Shown: one piece after another, positions 15,088 to 20,521 of the stretch
How positions within the stretch are numbered: the stretch's first letter is position 1
How the letters are laid out: the number at the start of each line of letters is the position of its first letter
NCBI GenBank assembly: GCA_945829445.1
Contig: CALZUY010000033.1
Coordinates: forward strand, 1-20,521
Reading direction: 5' to 3'
DNA length: 20,521 nucleotides
From: Butyricicoccus_A sp945486175
GTDB taxonomy: Bacteria > Bacillota > Clostridia > Oscillospirales > Butyricicoccaceae
Position numbers and translations under genes: made by a program
The notes under the pieces: generated by a model
The model's input: only the letters and a program-made list of their open reading frames with translations
Database searches by the model: none
Told to the model about the DNA's origin: nothing

Positions 15088-15888
15088 ATGAAAATACTGG
15101 CAATCGGTGATGTTGTATCCAATCCGGGGCTGAAAACCGTGTCCCATCTGCTGCGCCGTGTGAAAAAGGAAACCGGTGCGGATTTTACCATCGTCAACGG
15201 CGAAAATGCCAGCGGTGTCGGCATCACGCCCAAACAGGCGGACAGTATTTTTGCCGCAGGCGCAGACCTCATCACGCTCGGCAATCATTCCTACCGCAAG
15301 CAGAATATCGTGCCATATCTGGAGGATAACCGGTATATTATCCGTCCGGCAAACCTTGCGCCGCAGTCGCCCGGTGAGGGCTTTGGCATCTATGAGACCA
15401 GCGCGGGTTGGCGGGTGCTGGTGTTCGAGCTGATCGGTCGGTGTGACATGCAGTATGGCCCGGACAATCCGTTCCTGCGCGCCGACCGCATTCTGCGCGA
15501 GCAGGAAGGGCGCTATGACGTCGCTCTGTGCGAAATCCACGCGTCCGCGACATCGGAAAAGCTCGCGATGGGCTATTATCTCGACGGGCGGGTGTCCGCG
15601 GTCTACGGCACGCACACGCATGTGCCGACGGCGGATGCGCGCGTCAATCCCAAGGGCACTGGCTATATCACCGATATCGGCATGACCGGGCCGAAGTGGT
15701 CGGTGCTCGGCGTCCGCATGGAGCAGTCGATTGCGATGTTCCGCGGCGACCTGACCAGCCGGTTTGAGCCGGCGGAAGGCGTCTGCGTCATGCAGGGCGT
15801 GCTGTTCGATATTGACGAGAGCACCGGACGGTGCAGGAGCGTCGAACGGATTGAGGAAGAATTTACACCGGAAACAGAACACAAATGA
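15088..15888 (+). CDS. ymdB: YmdB-family (TIGR00282) metallophosphoesterase
   Basis: This 266-residue cytoplasmic phosphodiesterase belongs to the family of Bacillus YmdB, which hydrolyses 2',3'-cyclic nucleotides with a dinuclear metal centre and affects biofilm and sporulation decisions. Ligand motifs are in order: D8 (AIGDVVSNPG), E39 and N40 (NGENASGVGIT), N66 and H67 (TLGNHSYRK), EIHASATSEK, and GTHTHVPTAD with its two His. Length matches the family (about 264). The usual GNHTWD segment reads GNHSYRK, and the usual HAEATSEK reads HASATSEK; metal ligands are kept. GAGGAGGGG lies just before the ATG. A terminator separates it from prs; no clear promoter is visible in the short gap, so leaky readthrough is possible. 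Confidence 0.93.
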   Translation: MKILAIGDVVSNPGLKTVSHLLRRVKKETGADFTIVNGENASGVGITPKQADSIFAAGADLITLGNHSYRKQNIVPYLEDNRYIIRPANLAPQSPGEGFGIYETSAGWRVLVFELIGRCDMQYGPDNPFLRADRILREQEGRYDVALCEIHASATSEKLAMGYYLDGRVSAVYGTHTHVPTADARVNPKGTGYITDIGMTGPKWSVLGVRMEQSIAMFRGDLTSRFEPAEGVCVMQGVLFDIDESTGRCRSVERIEEEFTPETEHK

Positions 15889-15892
15889 CAGG

Positions 15893-15928
15893 AAAAGCGC
15901 CCGTACCGCGTGGTACGGGCGCTTTTTT
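15893..15928. terminator. Bidirectional rho-independent terminator
   Basis: A 15-base-pair perfect stem (15893-15907 with 15912-15926), loop GCGT, has an A-run on the left and a T-run on the right. It ends ymdB (plus) and the convergent zinc-ribbon gene (minus). Confidence 0.94.
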
Positions 15929-15934
15929 GTGCAT

Positions 15935-16738
15935 TCAGGTGGATTGTGAGACCGGTGTGGCGGGCGCTTCGCTCGAATCGGTCAGTGTCAGCGTGAAAAA
16001 TTCTTCGCTTTGCCAGTCATAACAGCCGAAGGAGGTGATATCCTCCGGGACGGTGTCGTTCGGCACATAGATGTGCAGGTCATAGTCCGGCAGCATGCTG
16101 GAGGAGTCGCAAAAATAGAAATAGTAATGCGTATAGTCAGAAATCGGGTAGTTTTTCAATTCCTCGTCATCGGAGTATTCTGATGCGTTTTCCTCCGTGA
16201 GGAGCAAACGGTCGAACCCCGGATCGCCGTCCTCGGCGGTGTCTGTGCCGTCCGTCCACGAAACCGTGCCGTCATCATAAATCGTGACGAGCAGGCTGCC
16301 GTCCTCGTTTTTCCATGTGCCGGAGGGCAGGACTTCGCTCAGCTCACACGATTCGTCGTATATGTCCTCCCAGGCGGAGGCGGGAAAATCGGTATGAATC
16401 ATATTGAAGAGAATCCCGGGAACCACGCTCAGGGCAATCAGGATCACCGCGACAATCAGGCAGCCCGGCGCACAGCCGGATTGCTGGGCTTCGTTCGGTG
16501 GCTTTGGGGAATTTTTGCTGTTCTGCGCGGCAGCCCGCTGCCAGGCAGCTTCCGAGGATTCCGGTTGATGCGTGACCTTTTTTGCGGAGGATTTTTTCTC
16601 CCGCACCGGCTGGCCGGAGCTATCCTGTGTGGTGAATTTGGATTTCTTTTTCGGCGCGATGATGCCGGGACGCCTGCCGCAGACCGGGCATTCGCGTTCG
16701 CCGTCCAGATAGTGCACGCCGCAGTACGGGCATTTCAT
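15935..16738 (-). CDS. Zinc-ribbon membrane-anchored protein of unknown function
   Basis: This 267-residue protein starts with a zinc ribbon: CPYC (3-6) and CPVC (17-20). A Lys/Ser/Gln-rich disordered linker (about 28-88) leads to one membrane helix (about 93-112, CLIVAVILIALSVVPGILF). The C-terminal 150 residues are acidic and probably extracellular. They include SGTWKNEDGSLLVTIYDDGTVSW, a small beta-sheet pattern seen in lipocalin-like stress or sensor domains. With the ribbon inside, helix and outer domain, it resembles the many zinc-ribbon sensor or anchor proteins of Clostridia. No enzyme motif is seen. GGGAGG lies before ATG 16738. A candidate promoter (TGTACA at 16796-16801, TAAGAT at 16772-16777, 18-base spacing) lies upstream, making it monocistronic. 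Confidence 0.78.
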   Translation of the reverse strand: MKCPYCGVHYLDGERECPVCGRRPGIIAPKKKSKFTTQDSSGQPVREKKSSAKKVTHQPESSEAAWQRAAAQNSKNSPKPPNEAQQSGCAPGCLIVAVILIALSVVPGILFNMIHTDFPASAWEDIYDESCELSEVLPSGTWKNEDGSLLVTIYDDGTVSWTDGTDTAEDGDPGFDRLLLTEENASEYSDDEELKNYPISDYTHYYFYFCDSSSMLPDYDLHIYVPNDTVPEDITSFGCYDWQSEEFFTLTLTDSSEAPATPVSQST

Positions 16739-16771
16739 AGCAATTCCCTCCCTTGTTGCTTTGCTGCCTTT

Positions 16772-16801
16772 ATCTTACCATATGCGGAGGGATGCTGTAC
16801 A
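16772..16801 (-). promoter_or_regulatory. Candidate promoter for the zinc-ribbon protein
   Basis: On the minus strand TGTACA (plus 16796-16801) and TAAGAT (plus 16772-16777) are 18 bases apart, about 34 bases before the start at 16738. The -35 matches at 4 positions and the -10 at 5. Confidence 0.4.
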
Positions 16802-16820
16802 GGCGTTTGTCAGATTTTGA

Positions 16821-16851
16821 CGCAAAAGCGCACCGCAGAAATGCGGTGCGC
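16821..16851 (-). terminator. Terminator of the GntR-ABC operon
   Basis: The perfect ten-base-pair stem GCGCACCGCA / TGCGGTGCGC (16828-16837 and 16842-16851) has a four-base loop. On the minus strand it is followed by TTTTGCG. It lies 16 bases after the permease stop; the T-run is short. Confidence 0.75.
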
Positions 16852-16866
16852 CTTGTGTTTGCAGGT

Positions 16867-17676
16867 TTATTGCAGGTTCAGATGTCTGCTTAAAATATAG
16901 TTTGTGATGACAAAATTGACGGCGATGCATACAATCGTGAACAGCAGCCAGCCCAGCAGGGCAATGTGCATCTGTGCCGCTGTGTTCAGCGTCAGATTGA
17001 AATCCAGATTCAGACCGGTCAGATCGAAAATCCACGAGGAGATAAACAGCAGGATTTCCTTTGCCACGCCAAAGCCCAGATATGCGAGAAACGCGAAGCC
17101 GAGGCGGTGCTTGTTGGCCAGCGAGCCGAGCGACAGGCAGGCGTAGATGTGCATGCAGAAATTGATGATACCGGCAATGCCAATGGCGATCAGCTCGAGC
17201 GGGACGAGGAACAGGTTTGCGCCGTATTCACGCATCAGCTCGGAGAAAATGTACTGTATCAGATGCCAGAAGTCCGAAAAGGCGATCTCAGGCTCAAAGC
17301 TGGCAGAAAGGAGCGCAGGTGTGGCGAGGAGGAACAGCGAGATGCAGCACAGGATGACCGTGACTACCATCCAGATGGTAGAGGTGATGCATTTCGCCCA
17401 GATCAGCTGCGACGGACGCGCGGGCAGTGTGAACATCAGATAGCCTTCGTCGCCCAGCAGGTTTTTGTAAAATCGGTTAATCATGTACGCGAATGCCAGC
17501 ACATAGACCGCGAACATCGCAAGGACATAGACGGTCATCAGTACGCCGAACGGGGCGGAGACCGGCAGGGCAATAAAAATCGAATTTGCCAGCGAGAGCA
17601 GCAGGAGGACGCCGAATGCCGGAAGGAAAATCCGACGGGTGGATTTGAATTCATAGCCAATCAGCTTGCTCAGCAT
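16867..17676 (-). CDS. ABC transporter permease (ABC-2-like)
   Basis: This 269-residue integral membrane subunit probably forms the translocation channel for the neighbouring ATPase. It has six hydrophobic segments, including FLPAFGVLLLLSLANSIFIA, AVYVLAFAYMINRF, MVVTVILCCISLFLLATPA, LELIAIGIAGIINFCMHIYA and WLLFTIVCIAVNFVITNYIL. A cytosolic loop LLGDEGYLMFTLPARPSQLI is the type of coupling loop seen in bacitracin/YtrC-like exporters of Clostridia. It overlaps the ATPase gene by seven bases (ATGCTGA), and GGGAGGTG lies inside the end of that gene, so expression is coupled. The substrate is not readable; antimicrobial peptide or lipid-II-binding drug export is an inference from the GntR-ABC arrangement. 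Confidence 0.85.
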   Translation of the reverse strand: MLSKLIGYEFKSTRRIFLPAFGVLLLLSLANSIFIALPVSAPFGVLMTVYVLAMFAVYVLAFAYMINRFYKNLLGDEGYLMFTLPARPSQLIWAKCITSTIWMVVTVILCCISLFLLATPALLSASFEPEIAFSDFWHLIQYIFSELMREYGANLFLVPLELIAIGIAGIINFCMHIYACLSLGSLANKHRLGFAFLAYLGFGVAKEILLFISSWIFDLTGLNLDFNLTLNTAAQMHIALLGWLLFTIVCIAVNFVITNYILSRHLNLQ

Positions 17677-18374
17677 GCGAACACCTCCCGGAACAGTGCG
17701 TCGACGGATTTTCCGTATTCCGAACGGATGTCATCGACCGATTTGTGCAGCGTGATCTGACCTCTATTGAGGAAAATCACATCGTCCAGCACCTTCTCAA
17801 TGTCGGAAATCAGGTGAGTCGAAATGACCACCGTGCTGTTTTCATTGTAATTGGTGAGAATTGTGTTCAGGATATAGTCGCGGGCAGCCGGGTCGACGCC
17901 GCCAATCGGCTCGTCGAGCAGGTACAGGTCGGCTTCGCGGCTCATGACGACGACAAGCTGGATTTTTTCCTTGGTACCCTTGGACATCGTCTTGAGGGAA
18001 TCCTTCGGCTGGATGCCGAGATGCGTCAGCATCTGCGCTGCCTTGTCGAGGTTGAAGTCCTCATAGAACGTCGCAAAAAATTTCAGCAGATCATCTGCCG
18101 TCATCCAGTCACTCAGATAGGTGCGTTCCGGCAGATACGATACCTTTGCGTGCGTTTCCGCGCCCGGCAGGTTTCCGGCGATGCGGATTTCTCCGGCAGT
18201 CGGTGTCAGCAGGCCGTTTGCCAGCTTGATGAGTGTGGATTTGCCGCTGCCATTCGGCCCCAGCAGGCCCACGATGCGGCCGCGCTCCAGCGCGAGTGTG
18301 ACGTTGTCCAGTGCTGTTTTATTGCCGTAGCGTTTGCACAGCCCGGTGCACTGTAAAATAGGCTCGTTTGCCAT
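17670..18374 (-). CDS. ABC transporter ATP-binding protein (YtrB-like)
   Basis: This 234-residue cytoplasmic nucleotide-binding subunit powers the adjacent permease. It shows Walker A GPNGSGKST (39-47), Walker B YLLDEP (151-156) with GGVDPAARD as D-loop, and the switch His in ISTHLI (H187). The signature segment reads MSKGTKEKIQ (130-139) rather than LSGGQ; this degenerate form is usual in the YtrB/BcrA-type group. The Q-loop position reads YLPERTYL. AAGGAGGGG at the 3' end of the GntR gene serves as ribosome binding site, and only three bases separate the two genes, so all three genes are one operon. Confidence 0.93.
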   Translation of the reverse strand: MANEPILQCTGLCKRYGNKTALDNVTLALERGRIVGLLGPNGSGKSTLIKLANGLLTPTAGEIRIAGNLPGAETHAKVSYLPERTYLSDWMTADDLLKFFATFYEDFNLDKAAQMLTHLGIQPKDSLKTMSKGTKEKIQLVVVMSREADLYLLDEPIGGVDPAARDYILNTILTNYNENSTVVISTHLISDIEKVLDDVIFLNRGQITLHKSVDDIRSEYGKSVDALFREVFAC

Positions 18375-18377
18375 CTG

Positions 18378-18743
18378 TTACCCCTCCTTGATTGCCTGGC
18401 GAATCAGTTCCACGGTCTCTTCCGCGGTATAACCCATGTCTTTCATTGAAGACAGAAAGATGTGTATCTGTTCCATAGCCAGTTCCTTTCTCTTTTTCGT
18501 GATCTGTTCCGTGTGGTCGGTGACAAACCGTCCGGCGGTGCGCTGCGAATACAGCAGGCCGGTGCGCTCCAGCTCTGCGAGCGCACGCTGCATGGTGTTT
18601 GGATTGACGCCCGCTTCCGCTGCGAGATCGCGCACCGACGGCAGGCGGCTGCCCGCGGGGAGCGTGCCGGATGCGATTGCGAGTGTGATGGTCTCCATCA
18701 GCTGCAGGTAGATCGGGCGGTCATCAGAAAGATTCCATTGCAT
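18378..18743 (-). CDS. GntR-family (YtrA subfamily) transcriptional regulator
   Basis: This 121-residue DNA-binding repressor has a winged helix at residues about 10-75: RPIYLQLMETITLAIASG, GSRLPSVRDLAAEAGVNPNT and MQRALAELERTGLLYS. A short helical tail of about 40 residues, without a large effector domain, defines the YtrA group. I chose ATG 18743, since GAGAGG lies about 7 bases upstream; the ATG at 18749 would leave almost no spacer, and a reading to 18788 runs into the promoter. Operon position ahead of an ABC exporter is the classical YtrA arrangement, where the regulator represses its own operon until cell-wall-active compounds appear. That inducer class is inference. Confidence 0.92.
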   Translation of the reverse strand: MQWNLSDDRPIYLQLMETITLAIASGTLPAGSRLPSVRDLAAEAGVNPNTMQRALAELERTGLLYSQRTAGRFVTDHTEQITKKRKELAMEQIHIFLSSMKDMGYTAEETVELIRQAIKEG

Positions 18744-18765
18744 GTGCATCCTCTCTTTCAGTGTT

Positions 18766-18796
18766 ATTGTACTAATTGATTGATACAATCATACAA
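18766..18796 (-). promoter_or_regulatory. Candidate GntR operator overlapping the operon promoter
   Basis: Half-sites ATTGTA (18766-18771) and TACAAT (18784-18789) form a dyad of 24 bases, and a further ATACAA (18791-18796) repeats the right half. On the minus strand the left half-site is itself the -10-like TACAAT; TTGTAT lies 19 bases upstream as a possible -35. A repressor on this dyad would block transcription. The sequence is seen; binding is inferred. Confidence 0.5.
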
Positions 18797-18831
18797 CAGA
18801 CAGGCGGAAATTGCAAGAGGAATCTGAAAAA

Positions 18832-18868
18832 AACCTGAAAAATTTTTTATGCGCACAGGTTATGCACA
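18832..18868. other. AT-rich dyad with two DnaA-box-like sequences
   Basis: In the gap between GntR and terminase genes, AACCTG (18832-18837) and CAGGTT (18856-18861) form an inverted repeat around an A5T6 tract. TTATGCGCA (18847-18855) and TTATGCACA (18860-18868) follow each other; the latter fits the DnaA consensus TTATNCACA and the former differs by one base. The location at the host/phage boundary is suggestive, but two 9-mers are weak evidence. Confidence 0.3.
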
Positions 18869-18887
18869 AAACCGGAAGAAATTGCCG

Positions 18888-18915
18888 TAGACAATGCAAA
18901 AAAGCGCCGTATTAT
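18888..18915 (+). promoter_or_regulatory. Candidate promoter for the terminase genes
   Basis: TAGACA (18888-18893, 5 of 6) and TATTAT (18910-18915, 5 of 6) are 16 bases apart, about 46 bases before the TTG start at 18962. Confidence 0.55.
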
Positions 18916-18961
18916 GTACATCGTGAGCTGTTAAAAGTATCGACAGAGAGGAGGAATGCCT

Positions 18962-19213
18962 TTGGCGCAAACAAAAAGCAGCAGCCGGAGGAAGAAGACG
19001 CATGGGGATCAGGTACGCGATATCCTGTGCGACCATTCGCCGGAGGCAGCACAGTGCCTGTGTGACATGCTGGAGGACGATTCGCTCACCGGCACGGCAC
19101 GTGTCGGCGTTGCCAAGGAAATTCTGGAACGCACGGTGGGCAAGGGCCAGCTGCCCGATTCCCGGCAGGATACACAGGAGAAATTTGAGCTGGTGCTGAA
19201 GGTGGTGGAATAA
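18962..19213 (+). CDS. Putative phage terminase small subunit
   Basis: This 83-residue protein begins with a basic N-terminus (KSSSRRKKTHGD), probably DNA-contacting. A helical core follows (QVRDILCDHSPEAAQCLCDMLE, then ARVGVAKEILERTVGKGQ). Small terminase subunits recognise the packaging site and guide the large subunit. The identification rests mostly on position directly before the large subunit, with stop and start sharing one base (TAATG), and on size and basic start. I prefer TTG 18962 because AGGAGG (18949-18954) is then 7 bases upstream; the in-frame ATG 18956 would leave only one base. It could instead be a phage protein of unknown role. Confidence 0.55.
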   Translation: MAQTKSSSRRKKTHGDQVRDILCDHSPEAAQCLCDMLEDDSLTGTARVGVAKEILERTVGKGQLPDSRQDTQEKFELVLKVVE

Positions 19214-20517
19214 TGGAGCTTTCCGTCACCCGGCGCCAGCTGGAATTTATCCGCTCCACCGCGTTTGAAACACTGTTCGGCGGCGCGGCGGGCGGGGGCA
19301 AGAGCTATGCGCAGCTGATTGACGCACTGATTTTTGCCCTGAAGTATCCTGGATCAAAGCAGCTGGTGCTGCGGCGCACATTTCCGGAGCTCAAGCGCTC
19401 ATTGATCCAGGTTTCGCTGTCGCTGTATCCGACGAACATTGCCACATATGGAGAGACCAGCCACCGATGGAAATTTGTCAATGGGTCGGTCATTGAATTC
19501 GGCTCGTGTGACAGTGAAAACGATGTCACCAAATACCAGAGCGCCGAATACGATGTCATCCGGTTCGACGAGCTGACGCATTTCACGAAATTCCAGTTTA
19601 CCTATCTGCTCTCTCGTGTGCGCGGTGTCAACGGATATCCCAAGCAGGTCAAATCCTCGACCAATCCGGGCGGTGTCGGACACGGCTGGGTCAAGGCGCG
19701 CTATATCGACTGCCTGATTCCGGGCGAGGAACGCGATGGCAAGCTGTTTCTGCCCGCCCGCGTGCAGGACAACGCATTCCTGATGAAAAACGACCCGGAC
19801 TATGTGCACCGTCTGGAGCTGCTCGACGAGCGCAGCCGCAAGGCGTTGCTCTACGGGCGGTGGGATCTGTTTGAGGGGCAGTATTTTGGCGAATTTTCCA
19901 CCGAGCTGCATGTCTGTGCGCCGCCCGACCCGATTCCCGGCTGGTGGAAGCGGTATCTTGCGATTGACTATGGTCTGGATATGCTGGCGGCGCTCTGGAT
20001 TGCGCTTGCGCCGGACGGCACGGCATGGGTTTACCGCGAGGTGTACCGCTCCGGGCTGATTATTTCCGAAGCGGCAGAGGCCATCCGCACTGCGGAGGCA
20101 GGTGAGCACATCGACCAGAGGCTTGCGCCGCCCGACCTGTTCAACCGCAGGCAGGAAACCGGGCGTTCCGCCATCGATATTTTTGCGGAAGCCGGATTGT
20201 ATTTCGACCGGGCAATGGGCGAGCGCGTCGCGGGCTGGTATGCAGTGAAGGAATATCTGTGTCCGTTTGATGACGAGCAGGGTATCCGTACCGCAAAGCT
20301 GAAAATCAGCCCGGTATGCAAAAACCTCATCCGCACACTGCCGCTGCTGACCACTGATCCCGCCAATCCAAATGATACGGCAAATTCGCCGCATGAATAC
20401 ACGCATGCACCGGATGCGCTGCGCTATTTTGCCGCGACCGTGCAGCCGGACGGGGATGCATGGCGACCCGACCGCTATGACGGCGATGTGGGCGCATTCC
20501 TCGCCTACGAAGGGTAA
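19213..20517 (+). CDS. Phage terminase large subunit
   Basis: This 434-residue DNA-packaging motor and nuclease has an N-terminal ATPase with Walker A GGAAGGGKS (23-31), Walker B DVIRFDE (114-120) and the coupling motif SSTNPGG (148-154). The C-terminal RNase-H-like nuclease has D252 in LAIDYGLD and D401 in HEYTHAPDALRYF as candidate metal ligands. In phages it cleaves concatemers and pumps DNA into proheads through the portal. Length is normal for Terminase_3/6-type proteins, with no truncation or frameshift. The stop lies four bases before the window end, so portal and capsid genes, expected next, are out of view. Codon use resembles the host genes by eye. Confidence 0.92.
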   Translation: MELSVTRRQLEFIRSTAFETLFGGAAGGGKSYAQLIDALIFALKYPGSKQLVLRRTFPELKRSLIQVSLSLYPTNIATYGETSHRWKFVNGSVIEFGSCDSENDVTKYQSAEYDVIRFDELTHFTKFQFTYLLSRVRGVNGYPKQVKSSTNPGGVGHGWVKARYIDCLIPGEERDGKLFLPARVQDNAFLMKNDPDYVHRLELLDERSRKALLYGRWDLFEGQYFGEFSTELHVCAPPDPIPGWWKRYLAIDYGLDMLAALWIALAPDGTAWVYREVYRSGLIISEAAEAIRTAEAGEHIDQRLAPPDLFNRRQETGRSAIDIFAEAGLYFDRAMGERVAGWYAVKEYLCPFDDEQGIRTAKLKISPVCKNLIRTLPLLTTDPANPNDTANSPHEYTHAPDALRYFAATVQPDGDAWRPDRYDGDVGAFLAYEG

Positions 20518-20521
20518 ACCT

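Noticed and set aside
18811..19065. Plus-strand frame of 84 codons before the terminase genes
   Set aside because: It starts with TTG without a ribosome binding site, runs through the terminase promoter and overlaps the small-subunit candidate in another frame.
1..20521. CRISPR array, tRNA, rRNA or insertion sequence
   Set aside because: No regularly spaced repeats, cloverleaf-like genes, rRNA segments, transposase motifs or terminal inverted repeats were found on reading either strand.

Overview
The window looks like a chromosomal stretch of a Gram-positive Clostridia member with moderately high GC. The affiliation is inferred from gene content: a DnaD/DnaI-type primosome, a GlmU-Prs pair, a YmdB-type phosphodiesterase, a YtrA/YtrB-type GntR-ABC operon, an S-layer-homology (SLH) surface protein, and strong GGAGG ribosome binding sites with A/T-rich -10 boxes. 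Oscillospirales (Butyricicoccus/Agathobaculum-like) is my best guess, but no marker gene in the window proves it.

Layout. 1-1573 (minus): a continuous frame fusing dihydrofolate reductase directly to folylpolyglutamate/dihydrofolate synthase, cut by the left edge. 1794-3641 (plus): a P1B-type metal ATPase without an N-terminal metal-binding domain, divergent from the folate gene. 3768-5254 (plus): an AraC-type regulator followed by a small nitroreductase. 5401-8100 (plus): a secreted protein with transglutaminase-like, BspA-type leucine-rich, Big2-like and SLH domains. 8139-10103 (minus): an SbcD/YhaO-like metallophosphoesterase co-transcribed with a DUF2238-like membrane protein. 10211-10366 (minus): an intergenic unit with promoter-like, hairpin and terminator-like elements, a candidate small RNA. 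10495-12445 (minus): a dnaD-dnaI primosome operon with a structured leader. 12725-15005 (plus): a GlmU-like protein with a shrunken, motif-less uridylyltransferase half, then prs. 15088-15888 (plus): ymdB. 15935-16738 (minus): a zinc-ribbon membrane protein. 16867-18743 (minus): a GntR / ABC ATPase / ABC permease operon. 18962 to the right edge (plus): a terminase small-subunit candidate and a terminase large subunit, the start of a phage packaging module.

How the genes work together. The left folate gene joins consecutive steps of tetrahydrofolate formation and polyglutamylation. glmU and prs supply an amino-sugar precursor and PRPP and sit together as in many Firmicutes. DnaD and DnaI load the replicative helicase. 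The GntR protein probably represses its own promoter and the ABC exporter. Terminase genes begin abruptly beside host genes with no integrase or repressor visible, so they belong to a prophage, a remnant or a domesticated capsid cluster whose body lies to the right.

The observations I consider most worth checking are the DHFR-FolC fusion, the degenerate N-terminal half of GlmU, the candidate small RNA upstream of the SbcD-like gene, the alternative hairpins in the dnaD leader, and the abrupt terminase module. I see no CRISPR array, rRNA, tRNA, insertion sequence or obvious new defence system. All database, structure and conservation statements are from general knowledge of the families; nothing was searched.
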